Origin: Methylocystis iwaonis
GTDB lineage: Bacteria > Pseudomonadota > Alphaproteobacteria > Rhizobiales > Beijerinckiaceae
NCBI RefSeq assembly: GCF_027925385.1
Contig: NZ_AP027142.1
Location: 1,532,001-1,596,000 of the forward strand
DNA: 64,000 nt
Direction: 5' to 3'
Under the pieces are notes generated by a model. It made no database searches, was not told the origin of the DNA, and saw nothing but the letters and a program-made list of their open reading frames with translations. Positions within the stretch are counted from its first letter, which is position 1; each line of letters opens with the position of its first letter. Both the position numbers and the translations under genes were made by a program. Of the stretch, positions 51,826-60,386 are shown piece after piece.

Positions 51826-52416
51826 ATGGCTGCCAACGCGATCGCCGGTTTCAGGCCGGAGCAGGAGAACGTCGTCTATATCGGCGCTGGCGTGACGGTG
51901 AAGGGCGCGTTCTCCGTTCCTGATCTGCTCGTCGTCGACGGCGTGGTCGAGGGCGACGTCACGGCGCGCGGCGTTGTCGTCGGACGATCGGGCGTGATCC
52001 GCGGCCATGTCGTGGCCGAAGAGGCTGACGTCAGCGGCTCGATCAGCGATCACGTGGAAATCTCCGAGCTTCTCACCGTCCGGTCCACCGGCCGCGTTGA
52101 GGGGCGGGTGATCTATCGGGAGATGGAGCTGGAGAAGGGCGCCGTTGTCACCGGCGATCTTTCCGCCACCAGCGAGGAGCGCGCCGGCGCAAGGCCCGCG
52201 CCCGCCGCCAAGATCGTTCCGCAGCTTCGCGAAGAGCGCGCCGAGCCGGCGCCGGTTGCGCCCAAGATCGGGAGAACGAGCGCTTCCCTCGATCGGCTGA
52301 GCGAGGCCGCGCGCGCAGCCCGAAAGAGCGCCGCGAAAACCGTCGCGAGCGAGATCATCGCGGAGCGCCGCAATGTGCTGCGCACGCCAATGTCGAGCCG
52401 CAAGGGCCGCGCGTGA
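51826..52416 (+). CDS. Bactofilin (polymer-forming cytoskeletal protein)
   Basis: A 196-aa protein. Residues about 15-115 have the repeating beta-helix pattern of bactofilins (GAGVTVKGAFSVPDLLVVDG, GDVTARGVVVGRSGVIRGHV), with hydrophobic residues every six or so positions. The C-terminal 80 residues are an Ala/Arg-rich unstructured tail. Bactofilins polymerise without nucleotides and organise wall synthesis; the L,D-transpeptidase nearby is a possible functional neighbour only. Confidence 0.93.
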   Translation: MAANAIAGFRPEQENVVYIGAGVTVKGAFSVPDLLVVDGVVEGDVTARGVVVGRSGVIRGHVVAEEADVSGSISDHVEISELLTVRSTGRVEGRVIYREMELEKGAVVTGDLSATSEERAGARPAPAAKIVPQLREERAEPAPVAPKIGRTSASLDRLSEAARAARKSAAKTVASEIIAERRNVLRTPMSSRKGRA

Positions 52417-52449
52417 TTTTTTGACGCGAAACAACCTCCGAGGCGGCCT

Positions 52450-52570
52450 CGTCCTTCGAGACGCGAGCTTCGTTCGCTCCTCAGGATGAGGCCTAAGTGT
52501 TTGGCGCAGGTTCAGAAGCCCCTCATGCTGAGGAGCCTGCGCAGCAGGCGTCTCGAAGCACGAGGGGCGT
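52450..52570. repeat. Palindromic repeat family C, copy 2
   Basis: TTCGAGACGCGAGCTTCGTT, CTCAGGATGAGGCC and the mirrored CATGCTGAGGAGCCTGCGCA to TCTCGAAGCACGAGG form a long imperfect palindrome, about 90 percent identical in reverse to 45797-45924. It lies between the bactofilin and ku genes and explains most of that 288-base gap. Confidence 0.8.
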
Positions 52571-52704
52571 CAACGCCGCTTCGTCAGTGATGTGCGCCCG
52601 CCTCCAGTGCGGGCGTTTTCATTTGGCGTCTGCGAAGCCTCTGCGCATTGCGCCGCGGCGCCTTATCTAATGGCCATCCCAAACTGCGCGTGCAGGAGCG
52701 AGTG

Positions 52705-53622
52705 ATGGCCGAGTCGGCGCGCACATTCTGGAAGGGCTATTTGCGTCTGGCCCTTGTCTCCATTCCCGTCCGGCTGGTGGCGGCGGAAAAGGCCGAGTCG
52801 GAAATCCGCTTCCACCAGGTCGACCGCAACTCCAAGCAACGCATCCGCTACCTCAAGGTCGCGCCGGGCAAAGGCGAGGTCAAGAAGGAGGACATCGTCC
52901 TCGGTTACGAGGTCGAGCCGGGAAATTACGTCTTCATGGAAGATGAGGAGCTCGACTCGCTGAAGCTGTCAACGCGGCATACGATCGACCTGCTGCAATT
53001 CGTCGACGCCGAGGAGATCGAGCCGCTCTATTTCAACCGGCCTTACTATGTGCTGCCCGACGGTGAAGTCGCCGAGGAGGGCTATCGCGTCCTGCGCGAC
53101 GCGCTCTGGGCCAAGCATAAGGTCGGCATCGGCCAGCTCACTTTGCGTGGACGGGAGCATCTCGTCGCTTTGTTCCCGATGGGCGAAGGGCAGGGGCTCG
53201 TGCTCGATACGCTGCGCTACGACAGCGAGCTGAAGAATGCCGACGACATCTTCTCCGCGATCGGCCGCGAGAAGCCGCGCGAAGACATGGTGCAGATGGC
53301 CGAGGATTTGATCGAACGGCGCAGCGAGCCTTTCGATCCGGCGAAATTCCGCAACCACTATGCCGAAGCCTTGCGCGAGCTGGTGAAGGCGAAGCTCGGG
53401 CGCGGCGAGACCGTGCCGGTCGAGGAGCAGGTCGAGCCCGGCGCCAAGGTGCTCGATTTCATGGAGGCGTTGAAACGCTCGGTCGCCGCCAGCGGGGGCG
53501 GGGAAGCGCCGCCTGAGCCGCCGAAGAAGGGCAAGCGGGCGGCTGCCCCACCGGCGAAGAAACCCCCAGCCGCGAAATCCTCCAAGGCTGCGAAGGCGCC
53601 GGCGCGGCGCCGGGCCGGATAA
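52705..53622 (+). CDS. ku: Ku DNA end-binding protein
   Basis: A 305-aa bacterial Ku that encircles broken DNA ends and recruits LigD. The Ku core runs from FWKGYLRLALVSIPVRLVAA through RIRYLKVAPGKGEVKKEDIV and FNRPYYVLPDGEVAEEGYRV. The last 40 residues are Lys/Ala/Pro-rich, typical of the C-terminal DNA-binding tail. AGGAG before ATG 52705 fixes the start. It is directly followed by ligD with no gap, forming the end-joining operon. Confidence 0.96.
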   Translation: MAESARTFWKGYLRLALVSIPVRLVAAEKAESEIRFHQVDRNSKQRIRYLKVAPGKGEVKKEDIVLGYEVEPGNYVFMEDEELDSLKLSTRHTIDLLQFVDAEEIEPLYFNRPYYVLPDGEVAEEGYRVLRDALWAKHKVGIGQLTLRGREHLVALFPMGEGQGLVLDTLRYDSELKNADDIFSAIGREKPREDMVQMAEDLIERRSEPFDPAKFRNHYAEALRELVKAKLGRGETVPVEEQVEPGAKVLDFMEALKRSVAASGGGEAPPEPPKKGKRAAAPPAKKPPAAKSSKAAKAPARRRAG

Positions 53623-56226
53623 ATGCCGACGCGCGCCAGGAAAGACGATAGCGCGCTCGGCGCCTATCGCGCCAGGCGCGATTTCTCGGTCACGCCGGAG
53701 CCGCAGGGAGGGGTTTCGCATGGCGGCGCGCCCCGTCTCGTGGTGCAACGGCATTTCGCGCGGCGCGAGCATTTCGACCTTCGGCTCGAAATGGATGGCG
53801 TGTTGAAGAGCTGGGCCGTCGCGCGCGGCCCGTCGTCTGACCCGGCCGACAAGCGTCTGGCTGTCCGCACCGAGGATCATCCGCTCGATTACGGCGATTT
53901 CGAAGGCTTGATCCCCAAGGGCGAATATGGCGGCGGGACGGTGATGCTGTGGGAGGACGCGACTTTTATACCGCAGAATGGCGATCCGCTCGAGGCGTTG
54001 GAGAAGGGGGAAATCAAGTTCCTGGCCCAGGGCGCGCGCATGAAGGGCGGCTGGGTTCTGGTGCGTATGAAGACGCGCGACAAAGGGGAAAACTGGCTCC
54101 TGATAAAGGAGCGGGACGAATACGCCGACAAGGAGGAGGACCTCGCCGGGCGATATGTGACGAGCGTCACGACCGGCCGCACGCGCGAGGAGATCGAGCG
54201 GGGGGCGAAAGCGAAAGCTGCGTCGTTAGCCACCCATACCTCCCCTTTACGGGGAGGTCGGCGGCCGAAGGCCGCCGGGTGGGGCCCGCGCAGCCACGAC
54301 GATGTTGGGGCCGGACCCCACCCGACCCCGCTTCGCGGGGCCACCCTCCCCGTAAAGGGGAGGGATAAGAGCCCCGAGATTGCTCGATCACGGGCGAAGT
54401 CTGCCTATTGGTCGGATAAGCCCATCGCCTCCGCGCCGACGCCGAAATTCATCGCGCCGCAACTCTGTGAAACGGCCGAACAGCCCCCCTCCACAGGCGA
54501 CTGGATTTTCGAACTGAAATACGACGGGTACCGCCTGGAGCTTGCGACCGGTGCCGACGGCGCGCGCGTTTATACGCGCACGGGGCTCGACTGGACGGAG
54601 CGCTTTTCCGGTCTCGCGCGCGCGGCTTTCGCGCTCCCCTGCCGCAATGCGCTTCTCGACGGCGAGGCGGTTGTCTTCGACGAGAAGGGGCTCTCTGATT
54701 TCGCCATGCTGGTCTCGGCGCTGGAAGCCGGGCGCAGTGAGCGCGTGGAGTTCGTCGCTTTCGATCTGCTGATGCTTGATGAGAAGGATCTGCGCCGCGA
54801 GTCGCTGCGCAAGCGCAAGGAGCAGCTCAAAGAGCTTCTTTCCAAAAGCGACGGCGCCATTCGCTATGGCGATTATATCGAAGGCGACGGGCGGACGGTC
54901 TTTGCGCAGGCCACACGCGCGGGCGCAGAAGGGATCATCGCCAAGCGCGCCGATGCGCCCTATCGCAGCGGGCGCTTTTCGGATTGGCTGAAGATCAAGG
55001 GCGACTTTCGCGAAGACGTGCTGATTGTGGGCTACCGCCCTTCCGAGAAGGGCGAGACATTCGCCTCGCTCGTCGCCGCGAAAGAAACGCCGGAGGGCCT
55101 GCGTTATGTGGGACGCATCGGGACGGGCTATGACGCGGCCACAAGGCGCACGCTCGCGCCTTTATTGGCAAAGCGCGCGAAAAAGGGGAGCGGGCCGAAG
55201 CTCCTTGCGGCGGACAAGATTCCAAAGGGCGTCGTCCTCATCGAAACGCCCTTTCCGGCGGAAGTGCGCTTCGGCGGCTGGACCATGGATGGGCAATTGC
55301 GGCAGGCGCGCTTTCTCGGCGTGCGCGAAGACATGACGCCGAAAGCGCCCGCGCAACAGGAGCCGCCGAAGCTCTCGCGCATCACCCATGCGAGCCGCGT
55401 CGTCTTTCCCGCCGATGGGATCACCAAGGGCGAGATCGCCGCCTATTACGACGCCGTTGCGCCGCGCATGGCGCCCCATCTCGCCGATCGGCCGATCAGC
55501 CTGTTGCGCGCGCCGGAGACGGTCGAGGAGCTGTTCTTCCAGCGCCATCCGTTGAAAGGGATGAGCAAGGGCATTCTGACCGTCGAGAATGAAGACGAGC
55601 CCTATATCGCGCTCGATGGCGCGCTTGGCTTGCACACGGCGGCGCAATTCGGCGCCATTGAAATTCACGGCTGGATGTCGCTTGCAAGCGATCTCGACCG
55701 CCCGGACCGGATGGTTTTCGATCTCGATCCGGACGAGGATTTGCCGTTCCGCGGCACCTGCAAGGCCGCCGCCGATATTCGCGATTATCTGAAGGCGATC
55801 GGCCTCTCATCCTGGCCGCTGCTGACAGGCGGCAAGGGGATTCATATCGTGCTGCCGCTCGACCGTTCGCTCACTTACGCGGATACGGAAGTGTTCGCGG
55901 CGGGCTTCGCGCGCGGGCTGGCGCGACAGGAGCCGCAACGCTTCGTCGCGACGATGAGCAAGCGGCGCCGGGCCGGGCGCATCTTCATCGATTGGCTGCG
56001 CAACAAAAAAACGGCGACGGCGATCCTGCCATGGTCACTGCGCGCCCGACCCGGCGCGACGGTGGCGGCGCCTTTGTCATGGAAGACGCTGGCCGCCGCC
56101 GATAGCGCCAGCGATTACGACATCAAAAGCGCGCTTGGCTTGAAGGATGAGTGGCGCGGGTTCTTTGAGACGCGCCAGACCATTGCGCCTGGGGCGTTGA
56201 GTTTTATGAAGACGAATGGCGGCTGA
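53623..56226 (+). CDS. ligD: DNA ligase D (phosphoesterase, ligase, polymerase)
   Basis: An 867-aa end-joining ligase. Order: 3'-phosphoesterase (residues about 20-170; RHFARREHFDLRLEMDGVLK, IPKGEYGGGTVMLWEDAT), an odd linker, ATP-dependent ligase with the nucleotidyl Lys at about 299 (FELKYDGYRLE), and the primase/polymerase at the C-terminus (DRMVFDLDPDEDLPF, LTGGKGIHIVLPLDRS). The linker at about residues 206-247 is encoded by an inserted palindromic repeat that keeps the frame open. The start codon follows the ku stop immediately. Confidence 0.95.
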   Translation: MPTRARKDDSALGAYRARRDFSVTPEPQGGVSHGGAPRLVVQRHFARREHFDLRLEMDGVLKSWAVARGPSSDPADKRLAVRTEDHPLDYGDFEGLIPKGEYGGGTVMLWEDATFIPQNGDPLEALEKGEIKFLAQGARMKGGWVLVRMKTRDKGENWLLIKERDEYADKEEDLAGRYVTSVTTGRTREEIERGAKAKAASLATHTSPLRGGRRPKAAGWGPRSHDDVGAGPHPTPLRGATLPVKGRDKSPEIARSRAKSAYWSDKPIASAPTPKFIAPQLCETAEQPPSTGDWIFELKYDGYRLELATGADGARVYTRTGLDWTERFSGLARAAFALPCRNALLDGEAVVFDEKGLSDFAMLVSALEAGRSERVEFVAFDLLMLDEKDLRRESLRKRKEQLKELLSKSDGAIRYGDYIEGDGRTVFAQATRAGAEGIIAKRADAPYRSGRFSDWLKIKGDFREDVLIVGYRPSEKGETFASLVAAKETPEGLRYVGRIGTGYDAATRRTLAPLLAKRAKKGSGPKLLAADKIPKGVVLIETPFPAEVRFGGWTMDGQLRQARFLGVREDMTPKAPAQQEPPKLSRITHASRVVFPADGITKGEIAAYYDAVAPRMAPHLADRPISLLRAPETVEELFFQRHPLKGMSKGILTVENEDEPYIALDGALGLHTAAQFGAIEIHGWMSLASDLDRPDRMVFDLDPDEDLPFRGTCKAAADIRDYLKAIGLSSWPLLTGGKGIHIVLPLDRSLTYADTEVFAAGFARGLARQEPQRFVATMSKRRRAGRIFIDWLRNKKTATAILPWSLRARPGATVAAPLSWKTLAAADSASDYDIKSALGLKDEWRGFFETRQTIAPGALSFMKTNGG
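54239..54363. repeat. Palindromic element inserted in frame within ligD
   Basis: The arms are CCTCCCCTTTACGGGGAGG (54239-54257) and CCTCCCCGTAAAGGGGAGG (54345-54363), with inner GGTGGGG/CCCCACC arms and two small GC hairpins (GGCGGCCGAAGGCCGCC and CCCCGCTTCGCGGGG). It encodes a Pro/Gly/Arg-rich stretch between the phosphoesterase and ligase domains with no stop. Comparable in-frame palindromes are known as Rickettsia palindromic elements. Confidence 0.88.
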
Positions 56227-56325
56227 CTCCACTCGAGCTTGCAGGGGGTGTCAGACGAGATCCGCTCGATTGGTTCGGCGCCATTCCCGACGCTCGCGCC
56301 ATTTGGACACAGAGGAAATCACCGC

Positions 56326-56408
56326 CGTCATTGCGAGGAGGCGGAGCTGACGAAGCAATCCAGGGCCGCATTGCTGCCCTGGATTGCTTCGCTTCGCTCG
56401 CAATGACG
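56326..56408. repeat. Palindromic repeat family B, copy 1
   Basis: CGTCATTGCGAGGAGGCGGA, then GAAGCAATCCAG, mirrored by CTGGATTGCTTCGCTTCGCT and CGCAATGACG. A full palindrome of two hairpins, in the gap after ligD. Confidence 0.82.
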
Positions 56409-56439
56409 GGCTGCGGGCAAAACCAGCGCTCTTGTGGCT

Positions 56440-56480
56440 CTGGATTCCCGATCGCTCGCTGCGCGAGCGTCGGGCATGAC
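56440..56480. repeat. Half copy of family A repeat (single REP)
   Basis: CTGGATTCCCGATCGCTCGC followed by GCGAGCGTCGGGCATGACA. Only one of the two hairpins of the family is present here, with one mismatch in the GGGAATGACA end. Confidence 0.75.
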
Positions 56481-56490
56481 AACGAGCTTA

Positions 56491-56769
56491 CTAGTCGTCA
56501 CACGTCGGCTGGCACCGGTTCCAATCCGAACAGCATCCGCTGCAGGTGCAATCGGCGTTGCTGTTGCAGGCGATTGGCAACTGGACGCAGGCCACCTTGT
56601 TCTTTTGCAGCCGTATCGAGCTGCTCGATTTCGCGCAGCACTTTACGCATTCGCCCGTGCCGCCGATGTCATGCCGGCAGCACCATTGGTCGGAGCCGCA
56701 TGTGATGGCGTAAGCGGCATTGGCCGCGCCCATGAATGCAAGCGCCATCGATAAACGCATCCATCTCAT
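56491..56769 (-). CDS. Small secreted Cys-rich protein (14 Cys)
   Basis: A 92-aa precursor with signal peptide MRWMRLSMALAFMGAANAAY ending AYA, then a mature region with 14 Cys, including three CC pairs (QWCCRHD, CVKCCAK, SGCCSDW). GAGGGAG before ATG 56769 supports the start. An even Cys number suggests disulfides in the periplasm or outside the cell. No family recognised. Confidence 0.7.
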   Translation of the reverse strand: MRWMRLSMALAFMGAANAAYAITCGSDQWCCRHDIGGTGECVKCCAKSSSSIRLQKNKVACVQLPIACNSNADCTCSGCCSDWNRCQPTCDD

Positions 56770-57019
56770 GAAATTGCTCCCTCGCGATCCCACGCCTTGT
56801 CAACGCAAAGATCTCGGCGGGAGTTCCCTTCCGGCTGGATAGCTTTCCTTTGCGCTGGCCTTTTTCACACGCGTTGTTCTTGAAACATTTTAATAGAAGA
56901 CTTGAACGATGCGACGAGATGCCGCGAGTTTCCTGCTGGTCCGCTTGCCGGCAAGGAACCTAAATTAACGCCAAGCGCTCATGCATTGCGGCGCACGCCT
57001 GACCAGAAGGAAGGGCAAA

Positions 57020-57325
57020 ATGAAAGCCAACAGCGTCGACATTGAACGGTTGTTGAACGCGCGTTCTGCAGAGATCGTTATGGCGATAATTGCCGCCGCA
57101 ATGTTCTTGGGCGGGGGCAAGGCGGATGCATCCCAGGCTTGTTTCATGCGCTGCGAGGCAATCCGCGCAGAAACATGCGCGGGGCTCGACGAAGTTTCCG
57201 TCAATTTTTGTCGTATGAGCAAAGAGCCAAGATACGCCGATTGCCGGGCGCGTTGCCAGATTGAAGAAGGAAGCCGAAAGACCGAACGGCTTCGTCGGTC
57301 GGATCGACGCGGCGGCAGCCGATAG
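57020..57325 (+). CDS. Small Cys-containing protein with CX3C motifs (101 aa)
   Basis: GGAAGGG precedes ATG 57020. A hydrophobic segment (SAEIVMAIIAAAMFLGGGKA) acts as signal or anchor. The rest has six Cys, including CFMRC and CRARC (two C-x3-C). The C-terminus is Arg-rich. The C-x3-C spacing is shared with the next gene on the same strand. Function unknown. Confidence 0.65.
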   Translation: MKANSVDIERLLNARSAEIVMAIIAAAMFLGGGKADASQACFMRCEAIRAETCAGLDEVSVNFCRMSKEPRYADCRARCQIEEGSRKTERLRRSDRRGGSR

Positions 57326-57374
57326 TTGGTTTCTGGCTTCCTATGGCTCGGTTTCGTTTGTCTAGGAGGGTCTG

Positions 57375-57659
57375 ATGCTTTCTATGAAAACGATCAGCGC
57401 AATCTCGCTCTGCTTCGCCATGGCGATAGTCGTGACAGGCGCCGCTGCGGTAGTCCCTTCGGCAGGTCCGCTAGAGGCCGCAAACGGGCTATTCCAGAGA
57501 ACAGATTATTGGACGTGCTACGATAACTGCAACAACCAGCGCCTTCGGTGCGACGCCGGTTGTCCCTATGACGATCCAAACACCAGTTGGGATGAAAACC
57601 AGATTTGCGTGGATAGATGCGAGTCGGGCGGCGAGGCCTGCGAGGCGCGGTGCCAATAG
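57375..57659 (+). CDS. Small secreted protein with two twin-CX3C hairpins (94 aa)
   Basis: AGGAGG lies six bases before the ATG. Signal peptide: MLSMKTISAISLCFAMAIVV. The mature part has eight Cys in two identical modules, C-x3-C-x6-C-x3-C (CYDNC..CDAGC and CVDRC..CEARC), each expected to form a helical hairpin held by two disulfides. I recognise no bacterial family. It is 49 bases after the related 101-aa gene, probably one operon. Confidence 0.7.
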   Translation: MLSMKTISAISLCFAMAIVVTGAAAVVPSAGPLEAANGLFQRTDYWTCYDNCNNQRLRCDAGCPYDDPNTSWDENQICVDRCESGGEACEARCQ

Positions 57660-57692
57660 CAGCCGCGCTTTGAGCAAATGCGGGGTGTTCCG

Positions 57693-57799
57693 TGTCATTC
57701 CCGACGCTCGCTTGAGCGAGCGATCGGGAATCCAGAGCAGAACCAGCGTTCTTGTGGCTCTGGATTCCCGGTCGGGCTTTCAGCCCGCCGGGAATGACA
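57693..57799. repeat. REPIN-like repeat, family A, copy 5
   Basis: GTCATTCCCGACGCTCGCTT to CGGGAATCCAG, then CTGGATTCCCGGTCGGGCTT and CCGGGAATGACA. It combines the two hairpin types seen separately in other copies, and lies between the Cys-rich genes and hemW. Confidence 0.82.
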
Positions 57800-57860
57800 A
57801 ATCCCAATGCGAGCTGTTCAAATAGAAACGGCAGTCAAGCAAGAAGCGCGAGAGTGACGT

Positions 57861-59027
57861 TTACGCCGCCAAATCCGCCACCACTGCGTCGAGCACCGGA
57901 AAGCCTTCCGAGCTCACGCGGAGCCTGTTCTCGCGCGTGACCTCCACGAGGCCGTCGCCGATCAGCTCGGAAATGCGCGACTGCGAGAGCTTCTTTCCCG
58001 TCAGCAGGAAATAGCGCTGCGGGTCGATACCCTCGCGCAGGCGCAGACCCATCAGCAGGAACTCGTCGCCCTCCTGCTCCGGATTGAGTAATTCGTCCTC
58101 GACGAGGCCGTGGCCTTCGGTCTCCACGCAAGTGAGCCACATCTCGGGGTGGCGCTCGCAGGCCTGGGCGCGGCGGCCGCGCGTTGTCACGATGCGGCCA
58201 TGCGCGCCGGGGCCGACGCCGATATATTCGCCGTAGCGCCAATAGACGAGATTGTGCCGGCATTCCGCGCCGGGCCGCGCGTGGTTGGAGACCTCATAGG
58301 CCGGCATTCCGTGGCGCGCGGTGACTTCCTGCGTCACGTCCCACAAAGCGCGCTGCGTGTCGGGGTCGGGGAGCGTCATCTTGCCCGTGTTCACCAGGCG
58401 CTCGAACATGGTCTCAGGCTCGATGGTGAGCTGATAGAGCGAAATATGCTCGGGCGCGCGGGCCAAAGCGAGGTCCAGCTCCTTGCGCCAGGCGGCGGGC
58501 GTCTGGCCGGTGCGGCCGTAGATGAGATCGAAAGAGGCGCGCTCGAAGGTGGAGGTCGCGACGTCCAGCGCCATCAGCGCCTCGGCCACCGAATGCTGGC
58601 GGCCGAGCGCCTTCAGGTCGATGTCGTTCAAGGCCTGCAGGCCGAGCGAGACGCGGTTGACCCCCGCCGCCTTGAAACCCTTGAAGCGCGACGCCTCGAC
58701 GCTCGTCGGATTGGCCTCGAGCGTGATCTCGACGTCCTTGGCCATGGTCCAATGCTTGGCGATCTCGCCGAGGATTGCGCCCGCCGTCGAGGGCGACATC
58801 AGCGAGGGCGTGCCGCCGCCGAAGAAAACCGAGCGGACCTCGCGGCCCGGGACGAGCTTCGCGCGATGCTTGAGCTCCACCGCGAAGGCCTCGACAAAGC
58901 GATCCTCGTCCACGTCGCCGCGCCGGACGTGGCTGTTGAAGTCGCAATAGGGGCATTTCGACAGGCAGAACGGCCAATGGATGTAAACGCCGAAGCCGGG
59001 GTCGAATGCGTTTCGAATCGTCGCCAT
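57861..59027 (-). CDS. hemW: Radical-SAM heme chaperone HemW
   Basis: A 388-aa protein of the oxygen-independent coproporphyrinogen oxidase-like family. VYIHWPFCLSKCPYCDFNSH is the radical-SAM C-x3-C-x2-C motif, followed by FFGGGTPSLMSPSTAGAILG and GVNRVSLGLQALNDIDLKAL. The HemN_C domain closes the protein. HemW proteins lack the HemN-specific N-terminal residues and act as heme chaperones. Here it is divergent from the SDR gene across 105 bases. Confidence 0.94.
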   Translation of the reverse strand: MATIRNAFDPGFGVYIHWPFCLSKCPYCDFNSHVRRGDVDEDRFVEAFAVELKHRAKLVPGREVRSVFFGGGTPSLMSPSTAGAILGEIAKHWTMAKDVEITLEANPTSVEASRFKGFKAAGVNRVSLGLQALNDIDLKALGRQHSVAEALMALDVATSTFERASFDLIYGRTGQTPAAWRKELDLALARAPEHISLYQLTIEPETMFERLVNTGKMTLPDPDTQRALWDVTQEVTARHGMPAYEVSNHARPGAECRHNLVYWRYGEYIGVGPGAHGRIVTTRGRRAQACERHPEMWLTCVETEGHGLVEDELLNPEQEGDEFLLMGLRLREGIDPQRYFLLTGKKLSQSRISELIGDGLVEVTRENRLRVSSEGFPVLDAVVADLAA

Positions 59028-59132
59028 ACCCCCCTTATCGCATGAATTGGCTCAAAACGCAGGGCGTGCCCCCGCTACGTTCCTATATGCTTGGCGTCGG
59101 ATTGCTTGTTTGTTCGAAAAAAGGGGGCGCAT

Positions 59133-60386
59133 TTGGCCCGTGTTTTGGTGATCGGCGGGACCGGCTTCATTGGCCGGCACATCGTCGGGCGGCTCATCGC
59201 TGAAGCGCATGCGGTGTCGGCCGCTGGCCGCGCCGAGGTGGACATCGCCCGCGACGACGTCGAGAAGCTGGAGATCAAGCTGGCGGGCTTCGAGGTCGTC
59301 GTCAATTGCGCCGGCCTCGTCCGCAACCAAGGCGCCAACACCATGGACGCCGTGCACGCCGAAGGCCCCGTGCGGCTGTTCACGGCCTGCGCCGCCGCGG
59401 GGGTAAAGCGCTTCATTCATATCTCGGCGCTGGGCGCCGCGCCGCAGGGCGAGACCGACTATCAGCGCAGCAAAGGGACGGCGGAGGCCTTCTTTGCCGA
59501 CGCCGATCCTTACGGGCGGCGGCTCGACTGGCGCGTGCTGCGTCCCTCGGTGGTGGTCGGCCGGGGAGGGGCGAGCACGACCTGGCTGCTGGCCTCGGCG
59601 ACGCTGCCCATATTGCCGCGTATCGGCGCCGATGATTGGCGGTTTCAGCCGATCCATGTCGACGATCTCGCCGAGCTTATGGCGCGGCTTGTCGAGGGCG
59701 TCGAGTCGCCGCGCATGATCGACGTCGTGGGTCCGGAGCCGATGACGGCCTATGAGCTGACCCGCATCCTGCGAAGCTGGCTTGGCCTGCAGCCGACGGG
59801 CGCCATCCGCATCCCCGACCGCCTGTTGGCGCTCGCCACGCAGATCGGCGGACGGTTCACCAGCGGGCCGCTCAATCCGGATGTGATGAAGATGCTCGCG
59901 CGCGGCAATGTCTCCGATCCCGGCCCCTTGACCATGGCGCTCGGCCGCCCGCCGCGCGATCTGCGCAGCGCGCTGGCGCGGGAGCCGGGGTCGTATGCGG
60001 ACCGTGTGGCGGCGCGGCTCTTCTTCGTGCGGCCGATGTTGCGCTGGAGCCTCGCGCTGCTGTGGATCGCCACCGGCCTCCTGTCCTTCGGGCTTTACCC
60101 GATCGACAAAAGCTATGAGATGCTCGCCGCCATCGGCCTTTACGGGCCGCTCGCCGCCGCCGCGCTCTATGGCGGCGCGGCCATCGATCTTGCGCTCGGC
60201 GCGGCGCTTTTGCGCGGCTTTCGGCCGGTCCTCGTCGGTTGGCTGCAGCTCGCGAGCATGGCGGCCTTCACGCTTCTCGCGCTCGGCCTTCCCACCGAGT
60301 ACTGGCTACATCCCTTTGCGCCGATCCTGAAGAATCTGCCGATCGCCGCCGCCATTCTCGTGATGATCGCCTTGGAGGCCGGATGA
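59133..60386 (+). CDS. SDR-type epimerase (complex I NDUFA9-like) fused to DoxX-like membrane domain
   Basis: A 417-aa protein. Residues 1-290 are an extended Rossmann SDR (ARVLVIGGTGFIGRHIVGRL, RFIHISALGAAPQGETDYQR, FQPIHVDDLAELMARLVEG). The C-terminal 130 residues have four hydrophobic spans (MLRWSLALLWIATGLLSFGL and following) like DoxX. TTG 59133 with AGGGGG upstream is the likely start, just before the Rossmann strand. Bacterial relatives of NDUFA9 may act on quinone or membrane lipids; substrate unknown. The next gene starts directly after the stop. Confidence 0.85.
   Translation: MARVLVIGGTGFIGRHIVGRLIAEAHAVSAAGRAEVDIARDDVEKLEIKLAGFEVVVNCAGLVRNQGANTMDAVHAEGPVRLFTACAAAGVKRFIHISALGAAPQGETDYQRSKGTAEAFFADADPYGRRLDWRVLRPSVVVGRGGASTTWLLASATLPILPRIGADDWRFQPIHVDDLAELMARLVEGVESPRMIDVVGPEPMTAYELTRILRSWLGLQPTGAIRIPDRLLALATQIGGRFTSGPLNPDVMKMLARGNVSDPGPLTMALGRPPRDLRSALAREPGSYADRVAARLFFVRPMLRWSLALLWIATGLLSFGLYPIDKSYEMLAAIGLYGPLAAAALYGGAAIDLALGAALLRGFRPVLVGWLQLASMAAFTLLALGLPTEYWLHPFAPILKNLPIAAAILVMIALEAG

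Noticed and set aside
52450..52570. Rho-independent terminator after the bactofilin gene
   Set aside because: The palindrome is much longer than a terminator, lacks a T-run, and has a second copy elsewhere, so it is a repeat element. It may still affect transcription.
54239..54363. Frameshift or pseudogene in ligD at the palindrome
   Set aside because: The frame stays open through the element, and all three domains before and after it are intact and in the same frame.
57326..57526. 66-aa frame between the two CX3C genes
   Set aside because: It overlaps the signal peptide of the 94-aa Cys-rich protein in another frame and lacks a ribosome site, whereas the 94-aa gene has AGGAGG.
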